A stretch of DNA of 18,434 nucleotides from JAKBCQ01 sp021807585. Its GTDB lineage: Bacteria; Planctomycetota; Planctomycetia; Isosphaerales; Isosphaeraceae. The notes under the pieces were generated by a model that ran no database searches, was not told the DNA's origin, and saw only the letters and a program-made list of their open reading frames with translations. Below are positions 8,238 through 14,688 of the stretch, in pieces (within the stretch, counting starts at the first letter, position 1; every line of letters begins with the position of its first letter). A program made the translations under genes and the position numbers. The stretch lies in assembly GCA_027325115.1 (NCBI GenBank), contig DAHWFG010000161.1, positions 1 through 18,434 of the forward strand. The letters are read 5' to 3'.

Positions 8238-8378
8238 AATCCGCGAATGGACTAGCCGGCGGCTTTCGCGTTCGGTTATTTTAAGGGCGATTCGGCCGTC
8301 GGCGTGGTTCGCAGCTCGCGAACGCCGCGGCCGTCGTCCATCACAGGGGAACAGGCCACGCGAGCCGACCGAAACGCC

Positions 8379-8942
8379 ATGATGATCAAGGCCACCGATA
8401 TTCGCCGCGGCATGGTGATCACGATCGACGGAATCAACTTCATCGTCGTCGATTTCGCGCATCACACCCCCGGCAACCTCCGCGCAATGGTTCAAACCAA
8501 ACTTCGCAACATGAATTCGGGTGCGCTCGTCGATAAGCGACTCCGGTCGGTCGATCAGATCGAGGTCCCCTACGTCGAATCGAAAACTTATGAATATTTG
8601 TATTCATCTGGTGACGAACACGTATTCATGGATTGCGAAACCTACGACCAGATCGGCTTTCCTCCCGAGGTGTTGGGGACGTCGATGCAATATTTGCTTC
8701 CCAATTCCAAGGTTCAGGTGATGTTCATCGCCGAGAAGCCGGTATCGGTGGATATCCCGGCTTCGATCGACCTCGTCGTCAAGGACACCCCTCCGGCGCT
8801 CAAGGGGGCGACCGTCACCAACCAGTACAAGGAAGCCGAGCTCGAAAACGGCCTGAAAATTCAGGTTCCTCCGTTCATCGGCCCCGGCGAGAAGATCCGC
8901 GTCGACACCCGCACGGGCGAATACGTCGAACGCGTTAAGTAA
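8379..8942 (+). CDS. efp: Elongation factor P, with Asn at the loop tip
   Basis: A 187-residue EF-P, close to the 188 of E. coli. EF-P binds between the ribosomal P and E sites and relieves stalling at polyproline. Seen: N-terminal KOW-like domain (ATDIRRGMVITIDG), central OB domain (VFMDCETYDQIGF), and the C-terminal signature ending in VDTRTGEYVERVK. Aligned by eye, the loop HHTPGNLRAM places N33 where E. coli has the modified K34 and Pseudomonas an Arg; R35 lies two residues on. The start is ATG 8379 or the adjacent ATG 8382; the frame is open back to 8304, but that part is not EF-P-like. It is 180 nt after the heme protein and 66 nt before the M20 peptidase. No EF-P modification gene is in the window. 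Confidence 0.93.
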   Translation: MMIKATDIRRGMVITIDGINFIVVDFAHHTPGNLRAMVQTKLRNMNSGALVDKRLRSVDQIEVPYVESKTYEYLYSSGDEHVFMDCETYDQIGFPPEVLGTSMQYLLPNSKVQVMFIAEKPVSVDIPASIDLVVKDTPPALKGATVTNQYKEAELENGLKIQVPPFIGPGEKIRVDTRTGEYVERVK

Positions 8943-8967
8943 TTCATTCTTCGGTATAACTTTATTT

Positions 8968-8988
8968 CGGAATCGCTCGTCGATTCCG
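8968..8988. terminator. Hairpin after efp
   Basis: The arms CGGAATCG (8968-8975) and CGATTCCG (8981-8988) form a perfect 8-bp stem with a 5-nt loop, 26 nt after the efp stop and 20 nt before the next start. It has no downstream T-run on the + strand. A partial terminator or attenuator between efp and the peptidase gene is possible. Confidence 0.35.
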
Positions 8989-9008
8989 CCGAGAGCGAGA
9001 GCCGATTC

Positions 9009-10178
9009 GTGGACGATGTCGTCAAGCTGCTCGCCGATCTGGTGTCGATCCCGAGCGTGAACCCGATGGGGGCGAACGTTACGGGATCGGAATATCTCGA
9101 ATCGGCGACGACGGCTTATCTCGAACGATGGTTCGCCGATCGGGGCGTCCTTACCGTCCGTGATCGAATCGCCCACGGCCGCGATAACCTGATCGCCAGG
9201 ATCGACGTTCCGGGTTCGCGCGCCGCCATCCTCTTCGACGCGCATCAAGACGTCGTCCCCGTCGAAGGAATGACGATCGATCCCTTCACACCAAAAATTG
9301 AACACGGCAGAATGTATGGACGCGGCTCGTGCGACGTGAAGGGGGGGCTCGCGGCGATGGCGGTCGCGGTCGTTCGGCTCCATCGCGAGCGGCCGCGAGG
9401 CGCGGCTTCGGTCGTCCTCGCGTGCACCGTCGACGAAGAATTCACTCATAAGGGTTCGTCGCGATTGGCCGAGCAAAGCGGCCTCGCCGATTTGGCGATC
9501 GTCGCCGAGCCGACTCGGCTCAACATCGTTCATTCCCATAAAGGCGCGATCCGGTGGAAGATCCACGCACATGGAGTTGCGTGTCATAGTTCGACGCCAA
9601 GGCTGGGATCGAACGCGATCTACTTGATGGCGAAGGTCGTCGCGGCGCTCCGCGACCACGCCGATGCGATCGAGCGAACGATCGTCGACCCGATCCTCGG
9701 CTCGGCGACTCTCTCGGTGGGTCGAATCGAAGGGGGACGAAGCGTCAACGTCGTACCCGATCGGTGCTCGATCGAGATCGACCGCCGCGCGATTCCCGGC
9801 GAATCCCCCGCCCAATGTGTGGAACTCGCACGCTCCGCGATCCGCTCGGCGCTAACCGCTGAAGAATTCCAGGCGCTTTCATTCGAGCCGCCGTGGATTA
9901 GTCTGCCGCCGCTCGCTCCCGTTGGAACCGATCGCGCCGTGGCGATCCTGACGAAAACGATTGAACGCGTGACGGGGCGAACTCCGAGCGTCGAGGGAGC
10001 GCCTTACGGCACCGACGCGGGACCAATTTCGGCAGCGGGAACGCCCTGCGTCATCTTTGGCCCCGGCGACATCGCCCACGCTCACACCAAAGACGAATCG
10101 ATCGATCTCGATCAGGTGAGAGCCGCGAGCGAAATCTATTACCGATTCTTATGCGATTTCGGCGGGTCGATCGTTTGA
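9009..10178 (+). CDS. M20 family metallopeptidase (ArgE/DapE/aminoacylase type)
   Basis: A 389-residue zinc hydrolase of family M20, which removes acyl groups or cleaves small peptides at a two-metal site. All expected residues are visible: H79 and D81 (DAHQDVVP), D109 bridging the metals (GRGSCDVKGG), E143 as general base with E144 (VDEEF), E167 (VAEPT) and H359 (HAHTKDE). A lid/dimerisation domain falls at about 180-290, including the usual GRIEGG and VNVVPDRCSIEIDRR. The substrate cannot be told from sequence: ArgE (acetylornithine), DapE (succinyl-diaminopimelate) and carboxypeptidase-like members all fit, and no arginine or lysine pathway gene is adjacent. The start is GTG at 9009, with only a weak GAGAG purine tract upstream. 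No signal peptide is seen, so it is cytosolic. Confidence 0.9.
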   Translation: MDDVVKLLADLVSIPSVNPMGANVTGSEYLESATTAYLERWFADRGVLTVRDRIAHGRDNLIARIDVPGSRAAILFDAHQDVVPVEGMTIDPFTPKIEHGRMYGRGSCDVKGGLAAMAVAVVRLHRERPRGAASVVLACTVDEEFTHKGSSRLAEQSGLADLAIVAEPTRLNIVHSHKGAIRWKIHAHGVACHSSTPRLGSNAIYLMAKVVAALRDHADAIERTIVDPILGSATLSVGRIEGGRSVNVVPDRCSIEIDRRAIPGESPAQCVELARSAIRSALTAEEFQALSFEPPWISLPPLAPVGTDRAVAILTKTIERVTGRTPSVEGAPYGTDAGPISAAGTPCVIFGPGDIAHAHTKDESIDLDQVRAASEIYYRFLCDFGGSIV

Positions 10179-10526
10179 GAGGCTATCCGGCAAAACCTCA
10201 ACGTATTCAGTGGAATGTAAGTTCGAATCTTGAATCGGAACCGCGATTCTGGGAGTTGAGACGATCGAGGCGATTGCGATTGACCGATCGATCGAAATCG
10301 GTAAGATTCCGCGCCGTCATATTCGGCGCGAGCTGATATTGCGGGCGGTTCTCGCTCGGGCCTCGCGCGAGATCGAATTCCGGTAGGTCGTATCGCGTAC
10401 CGAAGCGACCGAGCCGCGAGCGTGATCGGGATCAAACGCGGCGATGAACGGTGATTCGTTTGGAACCGAAATCCGTCGGCTTCTCGAGCGGATCGCTTCA
10501 TGTCCAAGGATTTAGGAGTCTTGCCG
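10179..10526. other. 348-nt gap between M20 gene and lipoprotein gene
   Basis: No gene is supported. A hairpin sits at 10310-10330 (arms CGCGCCG and CGGCGCG, loop of 7), too far from the M20 stop and without a T-run, so only a possible transcription or processing signal. A weaker inverted pair, GAATCG and CGATTC, lies near 10234-10251. An ATG at 10500 is in frame with the lipoprotein but lacks a ribosome-binding site. No convincing -35/-10 pair was found. Confidence 0.4.
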
Positions 10527-10988
10527 ATGGATCGGCGAATTGGCGTTTTGACCGGATGCGGATTGAGCCTCGTGCTGGCGGCGACGGGTTGTCGGACTCC
10601 CAAGTCCGATCTTTCGGGATCTCCCAGCGTGTCCTCCGAGATCGGCCGGTCGGCGAACTCGGCGAACTCGACGACAAGCCCGAACCCGACGACGAGCGCG
10701 GCGACGAGCGCGAACTCAAACGCTCCGATTACAAACGGTGGGTTCAGCACCGAACCGCAAACCGCCCCCATGAGCGGTATGAACATGAGCGCGAATATGG
10801 GAGGATACCCTGGAGTCAACAACGGTACGGGAGTCGGGGGTCCGACCACGTATTCGCCTCCCGCGGGATCGGGCTTCGCGCCCCAGGTTCAATTGCCGAG
10901 CGGCGGCGTTCCGGGGATCGCGGGACCGGGAATGTCGGGCGCCGGGAATCCGCCAATCAACGCGCCGGGAACGACGCCGTATAATTAA
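10527..10988 (+). CDS. Low-complexity predicted lipoprotein, 153 aa
   Basis: Hypothetical exported lipoprotein. A basic start (DRR), hydrophobic core (about 5-19) and lipobox ATGC place the lipidated cysteine at residue 22. The rest is low complexity: a Ser/Asn/Thr/Ala-rich stretch (about 28-68) then a Gly/Pro/Asn/Met-rich tail without charged clusters, which suggests a flexible, surface-exposed chain. The ATG at 10527 was chosen because AGGAG (10514-10518) lies eight bases upstream, while an in-frame ATG at 10500 has no such site and would bury the signal sequence. No domain is recognised. It is followed by the pseudouridine synthase 111 nt downstream on the same strand; a functional link is not evident. 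Confidence 0.75.
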   Translation: MDRRIGVLTGCGLSLVLAATGCRTPKSDLSGSPSVSSEIGRSANSANSTTSPNPTTSAATSANSNAPITNGGFSTEPQTAPMSGMNMSANMGGYPGVNNGTGVGGPTTYSPPAGSGFAPQVQLPSGGVPGIAGPGMSGAGNPPINAPGTTPYN

Positions 10989-11099
10989 GTTGCGCGGCGG
11001 GGGCTCTCATGACGGCGTCGATCCGCTTGAATCGGGTCGAGCGGCCGCGCGCTTCGACGCGCCGGACGATTCGACCCATTTTTTCACTCGATAAACGTT

Positions 11100-11828
11100 A
11101 TGAATCCGCCGTTTCCGATCCTCTACGAAGATCCCCACTGCCTTGTCGTATCCAAGCCGAACGGCGTGCTCACGCAATTCGCCGACAATCGCCCCGGCGA
11201 GATATCGCTTGAAGATCAAATCCAATTATATCTTCAAGAAATCACTCATAACGAACAATCGTATCTGGGTACAGTTCATCGGTTGGACAAACCGGTTTCG
11301 GGGGTGATCGTCTGGGCCAAGACCCCCCGCGCCGCGCGGCGGTTGGCGAAAGACTTCGAGGCGCGCCGCGTCGTCAAGGTGTACTGGGCGATCGTCGAGG
11401 GATCGCCAAGCGAACCAAGCGGCGAATGGATCGACTGGCTCGGACCCGATCCCGCGGTTCCTTCGCGCATCATCGTCGGCGACGAACGTCCCGACGCGAA
11501 ACGCGCCGTGACGCGTTTTGAAATCGGCGAACGTTCACCCCCCGCGAGCGAAAACGAAACGGCCTCGGACAGTTCCCTCACCCGGCTGATCTTACGCCCC
11601 GAGACGGGTCGATCGCATCAACTGAGGGCGCAAACTTCGGCGCGGGGAACTCCGATTGTCGGCGATATTCATTACGGCTCAACCGCCGATAACCTCATGG
11701 GTATCGCGCTGCACGCGCGGTCGCTCACGTTCCGCCACCCACAAACATATGAGTTGATGACGTTTCAGGCGGAAGTCCCCGCGTGGTGGCGCGAACGACG
11801 ATTTCCGGTTCATTCGACCGACACGTAA
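11100..11828 (+). CDS. RluA-family pseudouridine synthase
   Basis: A 242-residue RNA pseudouridine synthase of the RluA family, which isomerises uridine in rRNA or tRNA. Seen: the N-terminal ILYEDPHCLVVSKPNGVLT strand pattern, HRLDKPVSG at 60-68 with catalytic D63, an AKTPRAARRLAKDF helix, and the C-terminal ETGRSHQLRAQ motif typical of the family. There is no N-terminal S4 RNA-binding domain, so it resembles the short RluA/TruC-like members rather than RluC/RluD. The exact target base cannot be assigned. HRLDKPVSG departs from the commoner HRLDRxTSG, but the catalytic Asp is kept. The ATG at 11100 fits the family N-terminus. It converges with greA. Confidence 0.9.
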   Translation: MNPPFPILYEDPHCLVVSKPNGVLTQFADNRPGEISLEDQIQLYLQEITHNEQSYLGTVHRLDKPVSGVIVWAKTPRAARRLAKDFEARRVVKVYWAIVEGSPSEPSGEWIDWLGPDPAVPSRIIVGDERPDAKRAVTRFEIGERSPPASENETASDSSLTRLILRPETGRSHQLRAQTSARGTPIVGDIHYGSTADNLMGIALHARSLTFRHPQTYELMTFQAEVPAWWRERRFPVHSTDT

Positions 11829-11848
11829 GCCGACGAATAACCCGTCAT

Positions 11849-11875
11849 CCAATCCGATCGAATTCTGAGGATTGG
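11849..11875. terminator. Inverted repeat between the convergent rluA-like gene and greA
   Basis: CCAATCC (11849-11855) and GGATTGG (11869-11875) form a 7-bp stem with a 13-nt loop in the 59-nt gap between two convergent stop codons. The position suits a shared terminator, but there is no T-run on either side. Confidence 0.35.
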
Positions 11876-11887
11876 GAACCAATCGAA

Positions 11888-12367
11888 TCAGTCGATTCCG
11901 ATGCCGACGATTTTCAGTCGAAGGACGCCGCGAGGAACGGGAATCACAACCTCGTCGCCGACCTTCTTGCCCAGAAGTCCTTGGCCGATCGGGCTCGTGA
12001 GGAGAATTTTATTGTTGTCGTAATCTTCCTCGCCGGGACCGACAAGAGTAAAATCCTCTTCCTCATCGAGATCCATATCGAGCACGCGCACCTTCGACGA
12101 AAACACGACGCGATCGGTCGGCAACGTCGTCTTATCGACGATAAAAGCCCGCGCGAGCTTGCTTTGAAGGTCGTCGATCCGCGCCTGCAGCATCCCCTGA
12201 GCCTCGACGGCCGCGTCGAACTCGGCGTTCTCGGATAAATCACCGAACGACCTCGCCTCGGCGATTTGCTCGGCGATCTTGGGCATATCGTCGTTCTTCA
12301 TCTTGTCGAGTTGCGTTTTGAGCTTCTCGTATCCATCCTTCGACATAGGTACACGATCACCGGTCAT
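11888..12367 (-). CDS. greA: Transcription elongation factor GreA
   Basis: A 159-residue Gre factor, matching the usual length of about 158. GreA enters the RNA polymerase secondary channel and stimulates cleavage of backtracked RNA. Seen: start MTGDRVPMSKDGYEKLK, an N-terminal coiled coil (about 8-75) whose tip carries GDLSENAEFDAA with acidic D43 and E46, and a C-terminal FKBP-like domain with SPIGQGLLGKKVGDEV. The ATG at 12367 was chosen because GGGAGGA (12376-12382) lies about eight bases upstream; the frame is open back to 12514, but that part is not Gre-like. A large stem-loop sits about 150 nt upstream. Confidence 0.95.
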   Translation of the reverse strand: MTGDRVPMSKDGYEKLKTQLDKMKNDDMPKIAEQIAEARSFGDLSENAEFDAAVEAQGMLQARIDDLQSKLARAFIVDKTTLPTDRVVFSSKVRVLDMDLDEEEDFTLVGPGEEDYDNNKILLTSPIGQGLLGKKVGDEVVIPVPRGVLRLKIVGIGID

Positions 12368-12767
12368 GTTCCTAATCCTCCCGAAATAACGCCTCATGAA
12401 GCCCGGGGCGACCGCAACGAACCCAAGGCCCGCCTCCGGTCGTCGTCCGTCTCGCATGTGGACGACCACAAAACGTCTGAAAAACGACTTTCCGACTCGC
12501 CTAAACAAAAGCAAACACCGCGGTCATGGACGATCGGTCCACGCCCGCGGTCTTTATTTAATTCATGCTAGTGCGCGCAAGGTCGATTTGCAAGATCAAG
12601 CGCGGCCCCCCGGCGCATCCGCCGTTCCAATGCTTTCAGCCGTAACGTCGAGCCGACGTCACACCCGCAAAGCCGCGAAATCGCGTCGATCACGTCCCGA
12701 ACAACGCCGCGTCTCAAGCCTTGCGGTCGCTTTAAAGCGCTTAACGTCTCGGTTATGCGATCGATCG
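12368..12767. other. 400-nt gap upstream of greA
   Basis: No gene is supported with confidence. It holds the greA ribosome-binding site (12376-12382) and the stem-loop at 12517-12551 described separately. A leftward open frame of 90 codons (12568-12840) overlaps the end of the membrane protein gene by 73 bases and lacks a ribosome-binding site or recognisable motif; I treat it as a shadow. No confident greA promoter could be read. Confidence 0.4.
12517..12551 (-). terminator. Large two-part stem-loop, probable terminator
   Basis: The outer arms ACCGCGG (12517-12523) and CCGCGGT (12545-12551) enclose a 3x3 internal loop and inner arms TGGAC (12527-12531) and GTCCA (12537-12541) around a GATCG loop. 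Both flanks are T-rich in the outgoing direction: TCTTTATTTAATT on the + strand, and GTTTGCTTTTGTTTA on the - strand. Since neighbouring genes run leftward, it most likely ends transcripts from the membrane protein gene ahead of greA, although it lies 217 nt past that stop. It could also act on + strand antisense transcription or be a protein-binding palindrome. Confidence 0.5.
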
Positions 12768-13163
12768 TCAGCCGATCGTGTCTTTGTTTTCTAGCCGAGC
12801 CGCATTCGGCCTCATTGGAATCCTGCGGAACGGGATCCAAAACCCGATCGCTCCGCCGAGCGCGATCATCACCACGGTCACGGCTCTCAACTCATAAAGA
12901 TGTGTAAGGAAGTACGATAAGCTGGAATCGGCCAAGAACGGGAAATTCCGCCATTCGGCGAAGACTCCCAGCGCCGTCGCCGCCGCTCCACAGAGCGCCG
13001 CGATCGCGATCGACCGGTTCCCCGCGATACCCGCGCCGATTCCCAAAAGCCCCCCCGGCAGGACCAGCCCGTAGAGCCCGTAACGGAGCATCCAGGCGAA
13101 CGCAAAATAACCCGCTATCCCGCCTCCGATCGCCCCCAGCAAAACAAATAAATGATCTTTCAT
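12768..13163 (-). CDS. Small Gly/Ala-rich membrane protein, about four helices
   Basis: A 131-residue integral membrane protein that I do not recognise. Hydrophobic segments fall at about 5-25, 30-47, 50-67 and 92-110; the first three are glycine- and alanine-rich and separated by very short turns, and a loop with charged and aromatic residues (EWRNFPFLADSS) separates the third and fourth. The C-terminus is basic and polar. The ATG at 13163 is preferred because AGGAA lies seven bases upstream and it opens directly on the first helix; the frame stays open to 13397, but the extension is Arg/Ser-rich. It is divergent from the tRNA gene. No function is inferred. Confidence 0.75.
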   Translation of the reverse strand: MKDHLFVLLGAIGGGIAGYFAFAWMLRYGLYGLVLPGGLLGIGAGIAGNRSIAIAALCGAAATALGVFAEWRNFPFLADSSLSYFLTHLYELRAVTVVMIALGGAIGFWIPFRRIPMRPNAARLENKDTIG

Positions 13164-13408
13164 ATAAATTCCTGAATGAATCGACAAGTGGTTGCGCGGG
13201 TCGAAGGATCCGCGTCGGTCGATCGGTATCGATCGGCGCTCATCAGTTTTGTTAATTCGCGATCGTCTATTCGAGCTAGACTCGATTCGACCCGATCCGT
13301 TCGCCGCATTAGGCGCGATCGCGAACCTGCAAAACCGATTGCGCGTCTTATTTTTACGCGATCGATCGATTCTAGCGATTGCTCGTACGAGTGTCACGCA
13401 AAAAAGGC

Positions 13409-13437
13409 TTGCATACCGCGGCGTCGGCGGCTAAGCT
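13409..13437 (+). promoter_or_regulatory. Promoter of tRNA-Ala
   Basis: TTGCAT (13409-13414), a 17-bp spacer, and TAAGCT (13432-13437) lie just upstream of the tRNA, whose first base is 13453; this predicts initiation near 13444. The -35 is preceded by an A-run (AAAAAA at 13400-13405), which may act as an UP-like element. Each hexamer matches consensus at four of six positions. Confidence 0.5.
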
Positions 13438-13452
13438 CAGATCGACTTCAAC

Positions 13453-13525
<73 letters not shown>

Positions 13526-13608
13526 CTTTGCTCGTTTTAAGCCCGCTTCGCTTGGCTTTCAACGCGCGGCCGGCTTGAATTCTGCTCGAAACCAATAGAG
13601 ACGACATC

Positions 13609-14085
13609 TTGAATCTTGGCGATAACGCTTGGGAGACGATCGCTCGCGACGGCTCGACCGGGCGATCATGGATCATCTTCGGCGTCCTTTCGCTTTTGCT
13701 CCTGGGGTCGATTTTTTACGGGACGGCGCGGACTCGCGTCGGTCCCCCTCCCAAAGAGATCGCGGGCGATGCGCTGCTGGTCAAGGGACGCGAGGTTTAT
13801 CTCGATCGATGCGTGAGCTGCCACGGCGTCTCGGGACGCGGCGACGGCCCGATCGCCCGCGGGATCAAAGGTCCGCCCCCCGGAGATCTGACCGATCGAC
13901 AATGGAAACACGGCGACAAGCCCGAGCAGGTTTTCGACGTCGTTTCCCAAGGGGTGAGAAATACCGCGATGCCCGGCTGGTTGTCGACGCTCGGCGCCGA
14001 ACGATCGCGCGCCGTCTCGGCTTATGTGTATTATCTCGCGGGTCGAGAAATACCCGACGCCTTGAGGCGACCTTCGACAAAGTAA
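13609..14085 (+). CDS. Membrane-anchored mono-heme cytochrome c
   Basis: A 158-residue class I cytochrome c. A short N-terminal tail is followed by one transmembrane anchor (about 21-38, WIIFGVLSLLLLGSIFYG), then an extracytoplasmic heme domain with CVSCH (C68, C71, H72) and the likely axial M121 in NTAMPGW. The GVSGRGDGPIA loop after the heme motif is typical of small electron-transfer cytochromes of the cbb3-subunit-III or ActE kind, but no oxidase or complex III gene is in the window, so its partner is unknown. The only available start is TTG at 13609, with a purine tract (AGAG) about ten bases upstream. The GAF-like gene follows 42 nt downstream and may be in the same transcript. Confidence 0.88.
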   Translation: MNLGDNAWETIARDGSTGRSWIIFGVLSLLLLGSIFYGTARTRVGPPPKEIAGDALLVKGREVYLDRCVSCHGVSGRGDGPIARGIKGPPPGDLTDRQWKHGDKPEQVFDVVSQGVRNTAMPGWLSTLGAERSRAVSAYVYYLAGREIPDALRRPSTK

Positions 14086-14127
14086 CCGAATGTGAATATA
14101 TCTTGTTGTGTCAATGGTTTAATCGAG

Positions 14128-14580
14128 ATGTTCGACACCGATTTTCGGACTTCGAGAGACGCGATCGAGCGACTCGTGAACGCGATCGATACGCCGGGCG
14201 CCGGGTTTTGGCGGCTCGCGGGCGAACGGCTCGAACTCGTCGAGTTCGTCGCGGGAAGAGGGCTGCCGGAAGAGGTCGCGACGAGTTTCACCGCGGCGAC
14301 TCGTTCGGTTCCGCTCGATCGGACTTCGCTCGCGATCGTTCGCGCCGCGGTCGAACGCAAACCGGTCGTCTCGTACGCGCGTGAACTCGATCCCGACGTT
14401 GGTTCGGGATATTGGCTGCGCAGGCTCGGCGCCGAGCGATCGATCGCCGCGCCGATCTTGAACGATCTCGACGAGCCGATCGGCGTCGTCTCGGTCGGCG
14501 TAAACGGATCGATCTCGAGCGACGAAGTCGTCGCCGATCTCGTGCGTAGACTCGCGTCGCGGCTCGTCGCTTTCGTATAA
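14128..14580 (+). CDS. GAF-domain-like protein, 150 aa
   Basis: A stand-alone GAF-like domain. The pattern of strands and helices fits: GAGFWRLAGERLELVEFVAGRGLPEEV (about 24-50), a helix with DRTSLAIVRAAVERKPVVS (about 65-83), then ERSIAAPILNDLDEPIGVVSVGVNG (about 103-127) and a C-terminal helix. The SIAAPI..D..EPIGVVSV stretch is the clearest GAF signature. No output domain, no transmembrane segment and no obvious cysteine pair is present, so it could bind a small ligand or partner protein. The start is uncertain: ATG 14128 is used, but GTG at 14092 would add 12 residues, and neither has a clear ribosome-binding site. It lies between the cytochrome c and the large J-like protein. Confidence 0.7.
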   Translation: MFDTDFRTSRDAIERLVNAIDTPGAGFWRLAGERLELVEFVAGRGLPEEVATSFTAATRSVPLDRTSLAIVRAAVERKPVVSYARELDPDVGSGYWLRRLGAERSIAAPILNDLDEPIGVVSVGVNGSISSDEVVADLVRRLASRLVAFV

Positions 14581-14615
14581 TCGATCGCGTCCGCTCCGCG
14601 CCGGACGGGACGAGA

Positions 14616-14654
14616 ACCCGCCGAGCGACGACGATTCTCGCGAAGCCGGCGGGT
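14616..14654. other. Inverted repeat between GAF-like and J-like genes
   Basis: ACCCGCCG (14616-14623) and CGGCGGGT (14647-14654) form a perfect 8-bp stem with a 23-nt loop in the 108-nt gap. A competing stem uses CGAGAA (14611-14616) and TTCTCG (14635-14640). There is no T-run; it could be a weak terminator or a leader structure for the next gene. Confidence 0.3.
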
Positions 14655-14688
14655 CGATCGCCGCGCGCTTCGCGCACGGATATTTAAC

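Noticed and set aside
7446..8495. Leftward open frame of 349 codons
   Set aside because: It is antisense to the cytochrome domain of the heme protein and the start of efp; no motif and shadow-like composition.
8604..9815. Leftward open frame of 403 codons antisense to efp and the M20 gene
   Set aside because: The + strand carries two clear protein families with all catalytic residues; the antisense product is Arg/Asp-rich without domain features and reflects GC-driven loss of stop codons.
10500..10526. ATG at 10500 as the lipoprotein start
   Set aside because: It has no ribosome-binding site and would put nine polar residues before the signal sequence; ATG 10527 has AGGAG eight bases upstream.
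12568..12840. Leftward open frame of 90 codons
   Set aside because: It overlaps the membrane protein gene by 73 bases, has no ribosome-binding site or recognisable motif, and its composition resembles shadow frames.
14092..14127. GTG at 14092 as the GAF-like start
   Set aside because: No ribosome-binding site is seen and the added residues are not part of the GAF fold; it remains possible because the 14128 start is also weak.
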